Shown here: piece by piece, positions 23,962-34,049 of the stretch
Layout: each line of letters opens with the position of its first letter
Numbering within the stretch: position 1 is the first letter of the stretch
Assembly: GCA_903824725.1 (NCBI GenBank)
Contig: CAIJXU010000037.1
Location: 1-46,619 of the forward strand
Origin: an uncultured Bacteroidota bacterium
Lineage (GTDB): Bacteria; Bacteroidota; Bacteroidia; Chitinophagales; Chitinophagaceae
DNA: 46,619 bases
Direction of reading: 5' to 3'
Program-made: the position numbers and the translations under genes
The notes under the pieces: model-generated
What the model saw: the letters and a program-made list of their open reading frames with translations, nothing else
Told to the model about the DNA's origin: nothing
Database searches by the model: none

Positions 23962-25620
23962 ATGAGTGAAGAAAAAAGTTTAAATTTTATTGAAGAAATC
24001 ATTAGTAATGATTTAGCAGAAGGGAAATATAAGTCCATTTTGACTCGATTCCCACCTGAACCCAATGGCTATTTGCATATTGGGCATGCTAAAAGCATTT
24101 GCTTGAATTTTGGCTTAGCCACCCGATTTGGCGGAGCAACTAATTTACGATTTGATGATACCAATCCAGCAAAAGAGGAAGTGGAATATGTTGATAGTAT
24201 TAAAGCCGATGTGCAATGGTTAGGCTTCAATTGGGTCAAGGAATGTTATGCCTCTGATTATTTCGAGCAATTATATCAATTCGCCATTCAACTTATAGAA
24301 AAAGATTTGGCCTATGTGGATGATAGTAGTGCCGAAGAAATTGCTTTACAAAAAGGCACTCCAACGACACCAGGAACGGGTAATGCTTTTAGGAATAGAT
24401 CTGTTTCTGAAAATTTATCCTTATTTAATGCAATGAAGGAAGGAAAATTTGAGGATGGAGCAAAAGTGTTACGTGCTAAAATTGATTTAGCAAGTCCTAA
24501 TATGCAGCTTCGTGATCCATTATTATATCGAATTAAAAGATCTCATCATCATCGTACAGGTGATGCTTGGTGTATTTATCCTATGTATGATTTTGCACAT
24601 GGACAAAGTGATGCAATTGAACAAATCACGCATTCAATTTGTACTTTGGAATTTATACCACATCGTCCTTTATATGATTGGGGAATTGAGCAATTAGGAT
24701 TATTCCCATCAAAACAATATGAGTTTGCTCGATTAAATATGACTTATACCATTATGAGCAAGCGTAAGCTTTTACAGTTGGTGTCAGAAGGGCATGTGAC
24801 CAGTTGGGATGATCCAAGGATGCCTACCATTAGTGGAATGCGTCGTCGAGGTTATACTCCGCATAGTATTCGTGATTTTTGTGATCGAATTGGTATCGCC
24901 AAGCGTGAAAATATTATTGATTTTAGTTTATTGGAATTTTGTGTTCGGGAGCACTTAAATAAAATTGCACAAAGGCGCATGGTGGTGACAGATCCTATCA
25001 AATTGATTATCACTAATTACGATAAAGGGGAAGAGATGCTTACCTCTGAAAATAATCCAGAGGATGTAGAAGGAGGCTTGCGCTCTGTACCTTTTAGTAA
25101 TGAACTATGGATACAAAGGGATGATTTTATGGAAGAGCCTACTAAAAAATATTTCAGATTAGGGCCCGGCTTAATGGTTCGATTAAAGAGTGCGTATATT
25201 ATTAAGTGTGATCGTTTTGAAAAAGATGCATCTGGCCAAGTTCAAACCATTCATGCAAGTTATTTTTCAGATAGCAAAAGTGGATCAGATACATCAGGAC
25301 TTCATGTAAAAGGGACTTTACATTGGGTGAGTGCAAAGCATGCAGTACCAGTAGTTTTGAATGAATATGATCGATTATTTAGTGTGGAAGATGTAGCGAA
25401 TGCCGAGGGTGATTTTAAAGATTATATTAATCCCAATTCACTTAATATTGTTAACACTGCATGGGCTGAGCCAGCTTTATTAAACGATGGGCCAGAAATG
25501 AGGTTTCAATTTTTAAGAAAAGGGTACTTTTATCAAGATACAACAAGTACAAAAACGAATTTGGTATTTAATAGAACCGTTACCTTAAAAGATGCTTGGG
25601 CAAAAGAGCAAAAAAAATAA
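23962..25620 (+). CDS. glnS: Glutamine-tRNA ligase
   Basis: Charges tRNA(Gln) with glutamine; class I synthetase in the cytoplasm. 552 residues from the ATG at 23962 (E. coli GlnS is 554). HIGH motif in PNGYLHIGHAKS, the DDTNPAKEEVEYV and GDAWCIYPMYDFAHG glutamine-pocket blocks, KMSKS-type loop MSKRKLLQL, then the two-beta-barrel anticodon domain. The in-frame TTG at 23932 would add ten residues but overlaps the promoter. Followed 6 bases later by tilS, likely one transcript. Confidence 0.97.
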   Translation: MSEEKSLNFIEEIISNDLAEGKYKSILTRFPPEPNGYLHIGHAKSICLNFGLATRFGGATNLRFDDTNPAKEEVEYVDSIKADVQWLGFNWVKECYASDYFEQLYQFAIQLIEKDLAYVDDSSAEEIALQKGTPTTPGTGNAFRNRSVSENLSLFNAMKEGKFEDGAKVLRAKIDLASPNMQLRDPLLYRIKRSHHHRTGDAWCIYPMYDFAHGQSDAIEQITHSICTLEFIPHRPLYDWGIEQLGLFPSKQYEFARLNMTYTIMSKRKLLQLVSEGHVTSWDDPRMPTISGMRRRGYTPHSIRDFCDRIGIAKRENIIDFSLLEFCVREHLNKIAQRRMVVTDPIKLIITNYDKGEEMLTSENNPEDVEGGLRSVPFSNELWIQRDDFMEEPTKKYFRLGPGLMVRLKSAYIIKCDRFEKDASGQVQTIHASYFSDSKSGSDTSGLHVKGTLHWVSAKHAVPVVLNEYDRLFSVEDVANAEGDFKDYINPNSLNIVNTAWAEPALLNDGPEMRFQFLRKGYFYQDTTSTKTNLVFNRTVTLKDAWAKEQKK

Positions 25621-25626
25621 ATACAC

Positions 25627-27009
25627 ATGTTAACGCTGGAAAACTTTAAGGAGCATTGGGAAAAAAAGTTTCCGGGTATAAGTTTAACACAGACCCACTT
25701 TTTATTGGCTGTCAGTGGAGGATTAGATAGTGTAGGATTAACCTATATGATGCATTTGTTAGGGGCAAAATGTACCATTGCGCATGTCAATTTCCAATTA
25801 AGAGCAGCCGAAAGCACAAGAGATGAACAATTCGTTACCGATTTCGCAAATCGTTTACAAATTCCTTTAAAAGTAAATCGTTTTGAGACTGCAGCATATG
25901 CGCAAGCATATAAAATGGGTATACAGCAAGCAGCAAGGGAAATAAGGTATGCCTGGTTTGCACAGTTGATTCAAGAAATTAAATCGGATGAATCGGGAAC
26001 CCCGAAAACAAATAAGGTCGTATTATTAACAGCGCATCATGCAGATGATCAAGTAGAAACTGTATTAATGCAATTATTTCGTGGGACAGGATTACACGGT
26101 TTAACTGGGATTCCAGAAACCCGTAATGATGCGATTCAAATTTGCCGACCCTTATTAGGGTACACTAAAAAACAAATTCAAGGTTTTGCAAAAGAATATT
26201 CATTGACCTATGTTGAGGATAGTTCTAACGAAAAAAATGATTATACAAGAAATTTAATTAGAAATAAATTAATTCCATCTATTCAAGAGGTTTATGAGCA
26301 TGTGACGGAAAATGTATTAGATACGGTGGCTCGATTAAAAGAGGCAGAGGCGATAGTAAATGCTACGGTTAGCTCTTTTTGGAAAAAAGGATTACGAAGT
26401 CGTCATGGAATTGAAACCATTTCTATTCCACATTGGAAAAAAGTTAAAGAAAATCAAACATATACATGGGGCTTTATTCAATCATATGGATTTAAGCCTT
26501 CTCAAATTTCGGAGGTGCATAAACTATTAGATGCTCAAAATGGCGCTTATATTGCATCTTCAACCCATCGTTTTATAAAATACAATGAAACGATTCAAAT
26601 TGTTTCCAATATTTCTGATTTGGAACATTTGATGGTGTATGTTGGCGAAGGCGATTTGCAAACTAAAAATGGGTTATTACATTTTGAAACTATGGAGGCA
26701 TCTAAGATGGGTGAAATTAAAAAGGAATCTCATTATGCTTATTTAGATGCAGATCAATTAGATTGGCCATTATTATATAGGACATGGCAGGCTTCAGATT
26801 ACTTTTATCCTTTAGGACTTCGTAAAAAAAAGAAACTAAATCATTTTTTAGGAAGTTTAAAATTGAGCCCTGTCGTAAAACAACGTGCTGGTGTCATTAC
26901 AATGGGGGACAAATTATTATGGGTAGTGGGCCAACGTATTGATGACCGATTTAAAATAAAACCACAAACTAAAACGGTGCTATTGATTACCTTGCTAGAT
27001 AGATTTTAA
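25627..27009 (+). CDS. tilS: tRNA(Ile)-lysidine synthase TilS
   Basis: Converts C34 of tRNA(Ile2) to lysidine so that it reads AUA. 460 residues. N-terminal PP-loop SGGLDS (residues 30-35) after LLAVSG, the LTAHHADDQVETVLMQLFRG block, and EDSSNEKNDYTRNLIRNKLIP, then TilS C-terminal domains. Cotranscribed with glnS by spacing (6 bp). Its last 23 bases overlap the 3' end of the convergent rhomboid gene. An intact essential-type gene. Confidence 0.96.
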   Translation: MLTLENFKEHWEKKFPGISLTQTHFLLAVSGGLDSVGLTYMMHLLGAKCTIAHVNFQLRAAESTRDEQFVTDFANRLQIPLKVNRFETAAYAQAYKMGIQQAAREIRYAWFAQLIQEIKSDESGTPKTNKVVLLTAHHADDQVETVLMQLFRGTGLHGLTGIPETRNDAIQICRPLLGYTKKQIQGFAKEYSLTYVEDSSNEKNDYTRNLIRNKLIPSIQEVYEHVTENVLDTVARLKEAEAIVNATVSSFWKKGLRSRHGIETISIPHWKKVKENQTYTWGFIQSYGFKPSQISEVHKLLDAQNGAYIASSTHRFIKYNETIQIVSNISDLEHLMVYVGEGDLQTKNGLLHFETMEASKMGEIKKESHYAYLDADQLDWPLLYRTWQASDYFYPLGLRKKKKLNHFLGSLKLSPVVKQRAGVITMGDKLLWVVGQRIDDRFKIKPQTKTVLLITLLDRF

Positions 27010-27625
27010 TCTGTTCAATAAAAGAAGACAGAACATTGTAGTTTCCAATAAAATAACTTGTTACAATTAAGAAAACAACGCCATATATGGAGCCCCATAA
27101 ATGGGCACTATGGTTGATGCCTCCTTGTCCATTTTTAGAAAGATAGGCAGTTAAGCCAAGATAAATAGGTCCAAAAATAAATCCAGGGATAATTGGAGGT
27201 ATAAAGAAAAATCCAATTTGCATAGTTGGTTGTAAAAAAATGCCCACAAAAACAATGGCAGATACAGCGCCAGAAGCACCTAAGCTTTGGTAATTATATT
27301 GTTTGTAATGGTTTAAATAGGTGGGAATTAAACAAACCACTAATGAACTAATATAAAGTACAATATATAAAGTGCTGCCAGAGGATCCAAATATCATTTT
27401 GAAGTATTGTTCAACATAATCTCCAAACATATAAAAGGAGAACATATTAAAAGCTAAGTGAATGAAGTCGGCATGAATAAATCCTGAACTTACAAATCGG
27501 TACCATTCATTATGTTGATGGGCAGTGTAAGGATGAAAAATTAATTTTTCCATATAGGCTTCATTGTACATGGCAATGATTGAAATGGCAACAGTGAAAA
27601 TAGTAATATATAAAGAGACGCTCAT
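26987..27625 (-). CDS. Rhomboid family intramembrane serine protease
   Basis: 212 residues with about six membrane helices. Active site: Ser118 in SLGASGAVS (GxSG) and His175 in NHSAHLWGSIYG, the classic Ser-His dyad; the HLAFNMFSFYMFGDYVE block before it is also diagnostic (His56/Asn60 oxyanion region). Would cleave membrane proteins within the bilayer; substrates unknown. Follows rlmH by nine bases and so shares its transcript; 3' end overlaps tilS by 23 bp. Confidence 0.92.
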   Translation of the reverse strand: MSVSLYITIFTVAISIIAMYNEAYMEKLIFHPYTAHQHNEWYRFVSSGFIHADFIHLAFNMFSFYMFGDYVEQYFKMIFGSSGSTLYIVLYISSLVVCLIPTYLNHYKQYNYQSLGASGAVSAIVFVGIFLQPTMQIGFFFIPPIIPGFIFGPIYLGLTAYLSKNGQGGINHSAHLWGSIYGVVFLIVTSYFIGNYNVLSSFIEQIKIYLAR

Positions 27626-27634
27626 AGGGATGAA

Positions 27635-28099
27635 TTAATCGTGGTGGTATTTTTCATTGGCTAAGATACTACATGCCCTGTATACTTGTTCTGCTAAAAT
27701 AAGTCGAACCAGCATATGGGGGAAGACAAGTTCAGAAAGAGACCAAGTAAATTGTGCCCTTGCTTTTATTTCGTTTGAAACGCCATAAGCACCACCAATT
27801 AAAAATACAATTCGGTGGGCACTTTGATTGGCCTTTTGTTGAATGAGCTGAGCTAATGCAGGTGAGCTTAACATTTTACCCGTTTCGTCTAACAAGATGA
27901 GGACATCGTTGGGTAATAATGCTTTCAAAATGGCAGCAGCTTCCTCTTTTTTTAATTGCAATGGATCATTACTTTTCGCTGGCGAAATTAAAAGCCAATC
28001 AATGGGGTAGTAGTGACTAATGCGTTTTGTAAAATTAGCGACACCCTCTTTAATATACGCTTCATCTCCTTTCCCTACTGACCAAATTGCAATTTTCAT
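27635..28099 (-). CDS. rlmH: 23S rRNA pseudouridine-1915 N3-methyltransferase RlmH
   Basis: SPOUT-class methyltransferase acting on helix 69 of 23S rRNA. 154 residues, typical length. SAM-binding knot motif VFLIGGAYGVSNEIKARA and the C-terminal SELVFPHMLVRLILAEQVYRACSI (in parts) are diagnostic. ATG start; -7 element 33 bases upstream. First gene of a two-gene unit with the rhomboid protease. Confidence 0.96.
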   Translation of the reverse strand: MKIAIWSVGKGDEAYIKEGVANFTKRISHYYPIDWLLISPAKSNDPLQLKKEEAAAILKALLPNDVLILLDETGKMLSSPALAQLIQQKANQSAHRIVFLIGGAYGVSNEIKARAQFTWSLSELVFPHMLVRLILAEQVYRACSILANEKYHHD

Positions 28100-28132
28100 T
28101 TATATGATATTAACGAAGGCAATGTACAAAAA

Positions 28133-28140
28133 CAAAGCTA
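28133..28140 (-). promoter_or_regulatory. rlmH -7 element TAGCTTTG
   Basis: Exact TAnnTTTG match on the minus strand, 33 bases before the rlmH ATG. TTGG at 28162-28165 is the nearest -33 candidate (21 bases). The rest of the 197-bp divergent region 28100-28296 is A/T-rich with a TATATTTA near-match (28275-28282) facing the 28297 gene. Confidence 0.45.
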
Positions 28141-28296
28141 AAATAAATTCATAAAAGCATCCCAATTGAACATATTTTCAAAAAAATAATATATAGACAT
28201 AATTTTGCTATAAACATATGATATTCATCATTTTTTATAAAAAAAGTTCGTTATTATTTACTAGTTTTACACCCTATATTTAAATATTCCCCATTT

Positions 28297-28764
28297 ATGC
28301 TAAAGCTATCCCCCCTAGCTGTATTTATTCTTTTTTTTATTAGCCCGTCATTAATTGCTCAGTCAAATAGTAAAGTGATTTTAAGTGATGAAATTGGTAA
28401 TTTACAATGTAAGTACATAAAATTGGAATCTACTCATTCATTAAGTAACTATACAATTCAAATTATATTTCAGAGTCAAAAGTATATATATAAACCAGAG
28501 CAGGATACCATCCAGCTTAAAACAAATGAGCAAGTTTCAAATTTGATTAACGAGTTAAAAGCTGGAATCCTAGTAATAGATGATGAGGATAAAGAAATTC
28601 ATATTGAGAATGAGACTAATTTAATTTATAAAAACAAAGGGTATACCGATAATAAATTTTTAATTATTGCTAATAAGGACAAAAAAGTGATAACTCCTGT
28701 CAATAAATATTTTATACAACAATTGATAGACTGGCTTAAGGCGATTGATTTTGGGAAGGGTTAA
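28297..28764 (+). CDS. Exported hypothetical protein
   Basis: 155 residues with a Sec signal peptide (MLKLSPLAVFILFFISPSLIAQ, residues 1-21). The mature part is acidic/lysine-rich with alternating beta-type sequence and no recognised domain. Lies 79 bases upstream of, and on the same strand as, the T9SS cargo gene, but a joint function is not shown. A TATATTTA near-match to the -7 element lies 14 bases before the ATG. The coding call rests on the signal peptide and long frame. Confidence 0.7.
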   Translation: MLKLSPLAVFILFFISPSLIAQSNSKVILSDEIGNLQCKYIKLESTHSLSNYTIQIIFQSQKYIYKPEQDTIQLKTNEQVSNLINELKAGILVIDDEDKEIHIENETNLIYKNKGYTDNKFLIIANKDKKVITPVNKYFIQQLIDWLKAIDFGKG

Positions 28765-28843
28765 TTTTGTTCTATTGCGCTCTATTTTGCTATTTTTCAT
28801 TACATTTATACTTACATAAAACACCTATATTAGTATATTGTAA

Positions 28844-31800
28844 ATGCAATCCCCACAATCATATATAAAATATTTAGTATTAATAATTGGGGTACTGTTT
28901 TCTACTTTAATTAGGGGGCAGGACTTTTCTAATAAAGGACGTGAATTTTGGGTGGGTTATGGAAGCCATGTCGCTATGTATTCGTCAAATGGCATACCTA
29001 TATCAAGTGGAGGTTCGCAAGATATGGTGTTGTATTTTACATCAGATCATGATGCAAATGTGACTGTTGACATTCCAGCAACAGGTTGGAAAAGAACTTA
29101 TAAAGTATTTGCCAATCAAGTGACAACCACAGAGGCAATGCCCAAAACGGGTGCTGAAGATGCCAGAATAGCAAATGAAGGGCTAAATAAAAATGGCATT
29201 CATATTACATCAGATGTTGGAATTATTGCATACGCTCATATTTATAATCAAAGTCAATCAGGAGCAAGTTTATTATTTCCTGTCACCACTTTAGCTAGAG
29301 AATATTATTCTCTCAATTTTACCCAAGTTTCCAATAGTAACAATTCATATTGTTTCGCTTATGTTATTGCTACAGAGGATAATACCAATATTGAAATCAT
29401 TCCTACTGCAAATACAATTAATAATAACATGGGCGACACCATTAAGGTGGTGCTCAATAAAGGAGAAATCTATAATATTTTTGGCAAATTAACCAGTACT
29501 AGATCTCCATGGTTAGGAGAGGACTTAACGGGTACGAAAATTAGGTCAGTAGCCACTGCGACTAGTCCTTGTAAAAAAATTGCGGTTTATTCTGGATCCG
29601 GTAAACTATCTATCACTTGTAATGGATCTGCAGGAAGTTCTGATAATTATATGCAACAAGCATTCCCCTCTAATGCCTGGGGCAGAAAATACCTTACAGT
29701 ACCCACTTTTAAAATGCCTGTGAACTATTTTAGAATTGCAGTGACAGATCCCAATACTGTGGTAAAAGTAAATGGGGGTATTTTAAATGCAGGTCTATTA
29801 AAAAATGATTTTTATTATGAATATACAAGTAGTACACCTGATTTAATTGAGTCCGATTTGCCAATTATGGTTGCTCAGTATATTACCACTTCGTCTAGTT
29901 GTGGTAATTCAAATTTTACAATTCCAGGTCAACCATCTGCAGGTAATGGCGCGAATGGGAATGGCGATCCTGAAATGATTTATTTAAGTCCTGTTGAACA
30001 AACAATTAATAAAGTAACCATAAATTCTACAAGTAATTATGCAATTTATGATCATTATGTAAATATTGTCATTCCTAATAAGGGAATCAATTCATTGACC
30101 ATAGATGGGGTGGCTCCAACAGGTGTTTATTCACATCCCAATGATAGCAAGTATAGTTATTTACAATTTCCCGTAGAAGCTGGTTCGCATACCATTTATT
30201 CTGATTCTGGTTTTAATGCAATTGCTTATGGTTATGGGTATGCGGAAACTTATGGTTACAATGCAGGTGCTAATGTGAAGGATTTGTATCAAACATTGTC
30301 TATTAGTAATCAATATGCGATTGAAAATAATGCCATTACTTGTAAAGGAAGCCCATTTAAAGCGGCAATTACCCTTCCTTACAAACCAATTTCCTTAAAA
30401 TGGAAGGTGCAAAACTATAAAGATTTTATTGAAAATGCTCCTTTGCCCATAAGCTCATCTTTTATTAATGGGAAGGAGATTTTTAAATATATTTTGGATA
30501 CAAACATCATTTATAATACAGTGGGCACTTTTAATTTCCAGGTACTTGCAAATAATCCAACTGCAGATGGATGTAGTGGGGAACAAGAAATTAATTTTGA
30601 TTTAACTGTGATTGCTCCCCCTGCTGGGAATTTTAATTTAATTACTAGTAATTGTATTCAGGATTCAATAACATTATCGGATAATACTCCAGTAGGAGAT
30701 AAGCCAGTATATAAATATTTTTGGAATCTTGGGGATGGAAAGTTTATTGATACATTTCCAAAATTAAAATTCAAGCCTAACACCGAAGGTACTATTTCGT
30801 TAAAATATCTTGTTGCCAATACTGTTGGATGTTTAAGTGATACAATATCTAGAACTACTATCATTGATAGCGCTATCAATGTCCAATATTCCATTTCGAA
30901 ATTTTCTTGTCAAAATAAAGACATTGTATTCTCTGATTTATCAAAATCAAGGGGGTCAGCGATAATGCAAAATTGGATTTGGGATTATGGTGATGGCGCT
31001 AAGCTGGATACTTTAACTACCAACGACAATGTGAAGCATAAATATGCGCAAGTTCAAACGTATCCGTCAGGATTAACAGTTCAAACTTTAAACGGTTGTA
31101 GTAGTTCATTTTTTATTCCAGTGTTAGTACATCCCAATCCTAATATTGATGTTAAATTACCAGAAGTATGTTTAGAAGATGCTTCAGCAAAATTTATTGA
31201 CCAAACAACCATTGCAGATAACACTACTAATCAATTCTCCTATTTATGGAATTTTAATGATTCTTCATTTAAAACATTACCTGATCCTATTTTACTTTCA
31301 TTCAACGCTACGACATTGAAAAATCCAGATGTAAAGTACAAAGTTCCAGGAAAATATATAGTATCCTTAAGAGTTTTGCAGGATCAAACAGGATGTGTTG
31401 ATTCTACAAGGCTTAGTTTTACAGTAAATGGATCAATCCCCAAACCGCTATTTTATGTATTAAAGGACACTGCGCTGTGTAGCAATGAATTTGTGGAAAT
31501 TAGAGATTCATCCTGGGTAGATATTGGAAGCATCGGAAAATTAAATATTGATTGGGGTGATGGCACTGATTCTACAATTGAAGATCCATCGCTCAATAAA
31601 ATTTATAAACATTTTTATAAAAACATAACAGCGCCATCATCATTAAATTTAAATTATGCAATTAAATTAAATGCAAGTTCTGGAATCGTTTGTCAAGCTG
31701 CAGTTACAAATACCGTATCCATTATACCACCTCCGGAGTATCCTGTTATTTCTACCCTAAAGGATTATTTATGCAAAAGCGATACATTAGTATTACACAC

Positions 31801-33025
31801 TCTAAGTAAAGGAGGATCGCCTCCATTTATAAATGCTTGGACATCTGAAAATACCAATGCTATAATAAGGGATAGTGTCATTACAGGAATTAAGCCAGGT
31901 CAAGTGCAAGCATCTTTGAGAGTGATAGATCAAAAAAAATGTGTTTATCCCTATCCCAACATTCCATTTTTTAATACAATGCTTGTTAGGGATATACCTA
32001 TAGCAAGTATTGCGGCAGTGGACACCATCATTTGTAATGAGGATGCCATTACATTAACTGCGCAAGGGAATAACCCTGTAAGCTATTTTACATGGTATCT
32101 CAATGATACATTATTAAATCAAACATCTCTTGGCAGTATTGTAAAAAATATAGCTGGGAGATATAAAGTGACAGTGAATGATGGTAAGTGCAATTCTATT
32201 CCAAGTGCAGCTATAAAAATATCATCATTAAATATCACAAAATATAATTTTTCACATAAACCTATTACTTGCATAGGGGTATCCTTTCCAGTCACAACAA
32301 ATGCAATAGATCAATACAATGTTCATTATAAATGGGATTTCGGTGATGGTTTTACCTACTTAAAATCGAATCCGGGTAGTCATAAATACTTAAGTAAGGG
32401 GTATTATTCCATTAAATTAAATGTGACCAATGACTTTTGTCCAAAGTATGATTATCAGTTGATAGGTTCACCTATAAAGGTGGAGGCGGCAGTTACCCCA
32501 AGTAATTATAAGTTTTTCATTTTAGCAAAACAACCTTTTAAATTAGTGACTAAAACAGATCCGGGTTATGTCCAATATAATTGGAATCCCATTATATTTT
32601 TAGACAAGCCCAATCAGCCTAATCCAACTTTTATAGGGGACAAGTCCATTGATTATACACTAATGAGGACAGATACTATTACATCCTGCACAGTCACTGA
32701 TGAATATGAAGTCATTGTATCTACTCAGGTTTTTGTAAATTTACCAAATGCTTTTACTCCTAACAATGATGGGCTTAATGATGTGCTTAAAGTAGAGTAT
32801 AGTTTAGGGGTGGGTAGCGATTTTAATTATAGAATATTTAATAGATGGGGAAAATTATTATTTCAAACAAAAGATATTAATAAAGGTTGGGATGGACGCG
32901 ATCCAAATGGTATATTGCAGGAGATGGATGCTTATAATTATTTTTTAGAATATAATTATATTGACCCAATGACACAAGAATTAAAAATAATTAAGAAAAC
33001 GGGCTCCGCTATTTTATTAAGATAA
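28844..33025 (+). CDS. Large T9SS cargo protein: IgGFc-binding-like N-terminus, PKD-like repeats, type B sorting domain
   Basis: 1393 residues, exported by Sec then the type IX system to the cell surface. Residues 1-25 are a signal peptide. About 25-470 resemble the IgGFc-binding N-terminal domain (GREFWVGYG opening; repeated hydrophobic/Tyr-rich strands). PKD-like units are marked by WNLGDG (near 627), WDYGDG (near 711), WNFND (near 802), DWGDG (near 903) and WDFGDG (near 1164). The C-terminal 90 residues are a gliding-motility-type (type B) T9SS signal: LPNAFTPNNDGLND (from about 1300), YRIFNRWGKLLFQT and WDGRDPNG. Adhesin-like role is inference. Its stop shares one base with the next gene's ATG. 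Confidence 0.92.
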   Translation: MQSPQSYIKYLVLIIGVLFSTLIRGQDFSNKGREFWVGYGSHVAMYSSNGIPISSGGSQDMVLYFTSDHDANVTVDIPATGWKRTYKVFANQVTTTEAMPKTGAEDARIANEGLNKNGIHITSDVGIIAYAHIYNQSQSGASLLFPVTTLAREYYSLNFTQVSNSNNSYCFAYVIATEDNTNIEIIPTANTINNNMGDTIKVVLNKGEIYNIFGKLTSTRSPWLGEDLTGTKIRSVATATSPCKKIAVYSGSGKLSITCNGSAGSSDNYMQQAFPSNAWGRKYLTVPTFKMPVNYFRIAVTDPNTVVKVNGGILNAGLLKNDFYYEYTSSTPDLIESDLPIMVAQYITTSSSCGNSNFTIPGQPSAGNGANGNGDPEMIYLSPVEQTINKVTINSTSNYAIYDHYVNIVIPNKGINSLTIDGVAPTGVYSHPNDSKYSYLQFPVEAGSHTIYSDSGFNAIAYGYGYAETYGYNAGANVKDLYQTLSISNQYAIENNAITCKGSPFKAAITLPYKPISLKWKVQNYKDFIENAPLPISSSFINGKEIFKYILDTNIIYNTVGTFNFQVLANNPTADGCSGEQEINFDLTVIAPPAGNFNLITSNCIQDSITLSDNTPVGDKPVYKYFWNLGDGKFIDTFPKLKFKPNTEGTISLKYLVANTVGCLSDTISRTTIIDSAINVQYSISKFSCQNKDIVFSDLSKSRGSAIMQNWIWDYGDGAKLDTLTTNDNVKHKYAQVQTYPSGLTVQTLNGCSSSFFIPVLVHPNPNIDVKLPEVCLEDASAKFIDQTTIADNTTNQFSYLWNFNDSSFKTLPDPILLSFNATTLKNPDVKYKVPGKYIVSLRVLQDQTGCVDSTRLSFTVNGSIPKPLFYVLKDTALCSNEFVEIRDSSWVDIGSIGKLNIDWGDGTDSTIEDPSLNKIYKHFYKNITAPSSLNLNYAIKLNASSGIVCQAAVTNTVSIIPPPEYPVISTLKDYLCKSDTLVLHTLSKGGSPPFINAWTSENTNAIIRDSVITGIKPGQVQASLRVIDQKKCVYPYPNIPFFNTMLVRDIPIASIAAVDTIICNEDAITLTAQGNNPVSYFTWYLNDTLLNQTSLGSIVKNIAGRYKVTVNDGKCNSIPSAAIKISSLNITKYNFSHKPITCIGVSFPVTTNAIDQYNVHYKWDFGDGFTYLKSNPGSHKYLSKGYYSIKLNVTNDFCPKYDYQLIGSPIKVEAAVTPSNYKFFILAKQPFKLVTKTDPGYVQYNWNPIIFLDKPNQPNPTFIGDKSIDYTLMRTDTITSCTVTDEYEVIVSTQVFVNLPNAFTPNNDGLNDVLKVEYSLGVGSDFNYRIFNRWGKLLFQTKDINKGWDGRDPNGILQEMDAYNYFLEYNYIDPMTQELKIIKKTGSAILLR

Positions 33026-34047
33026 TGATTAGATTAAAAAATATTATTGGAATTTTGCTTTGCTTTTTATTTTTTTATAAAGCAAAATCGCAAACACCTT
33101 TCATATCTCAAAATTTTAGTAATACTCAATTTTTTAATCCAGCTAATGTTGGATTTGGGAGCTATAATCGATTTAGTAGTTTTTATAGAAGTCAATTTTC
33201 TGGAGTGGGTACGCCCTACAAGACCATTGGATTAAATTTAGATTTCGGTTTTCTTAAAAATGAAGGCACTGAAATGAATAATTTGGGTTTTGGCATACAG
33301 GGGATTTCTGATCAAGTTTTAGATGGAATTTTACAAACCAATTCTATTACTCTAACAATTGCTGATCGCATATTTTTTGATGATTTAAAAACGAACTTTT
33401 TAGCTTTAGGTATTGGGACTACTTTTGTTACTCGGACAATTGATAACGCTTCACTTATTTTTGGTGATCAATTTATAGCTGGACGATTATTGAATACAAG
33501 TAGTTTAGAAGTGCTTAATAATAATAATATTTCAAAGAATACTTTTAATGTAGGTTTATTATATTCTCATAATGATAATTTATCCTATATGCAATTAGGA
33601 GCGAGTTCCTATTTTATTAATCGATCTACTGGGTATAACTCAACTAATGATAGTATTAGCGTGATGCCCATAAATCAATTTAGTCAGATATTAGGGCAAT
33701 TCAACTATGAACATGTATTTGGTGGGAACAAAACATTTATGATACATGCTAATTATCAAAACAGATATGAAAATGAATTTATTTTTGCTGGAGGTGCCAT
33801 TGGACTTCCTTTTAATGAAACATACGAATCAACTAATCGTTTGTATTTAGGTTGTTTCTATAGATCTAAAGATGCTGTTATACCATACATTGGATTAATG
33901 TTCAATAAATACAAGTTGGGTATCACTTATGATATTTATAATAATGATATGACTGCTGCTAATTTGAAACCTCAAACTTTTGAGTTTACGCTATCAACCT
34001 ATTTTGGAAAAAGAAGAAACGAAGGACTAAGGAGTATATTTGATTAG
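33025..34047 (+). CDS. PorP/SprF family T9SS outer-membrane protein
   Basis: 340 residues with a signal peptide (to about residue 23). It shows the PorP/SprF pattern: FISQNFSNTQFFNPANVGFGSYNRF, FYRSQFSGVGTPYKT, then repeated amphipathic strands with YMQLGASSYFIN and NLGFGIQGISDQ, and a strand-ending C-terminus. These barrels attach or release a partner type B cargo. The ATG overlaps the upstream stop as TAATG (33023-33027), so the cargo and its barrel are made together. A dedicated pair is strongly suggested. Confidence 0.93.
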   Translation: MIRLKNIIGILLCFLFFYKAKSQTPFISQNFSNTQFFNPANVGFGSYNRFSSFYRSQFSGVGTPYKTIGLNLDFGFLKNEGTEMNNLGFGIQGISDQVLDGILQTNSITLTIADRIFFDDLKTNFLALGIGTTFVTRTIDNASLIFGDQFIAGRLLNTSSLEVLNNNNISKNTFNVGLLYSHNDNLSYMQLGASSYFINRSTGYNSTNDSISVMPINQFSQILGQFNYEHVFGGNKTFMIHANYQNRYENEFIFAGGAIGLPFNETYESTNRLYLGCFYRSKDAVIPYIGLMFNKYKLGITYDIYNNDMTAANLKPQTFEFTLSTYFGKRRNEGLRSIFD

Positions 34048-34049
34048 AC

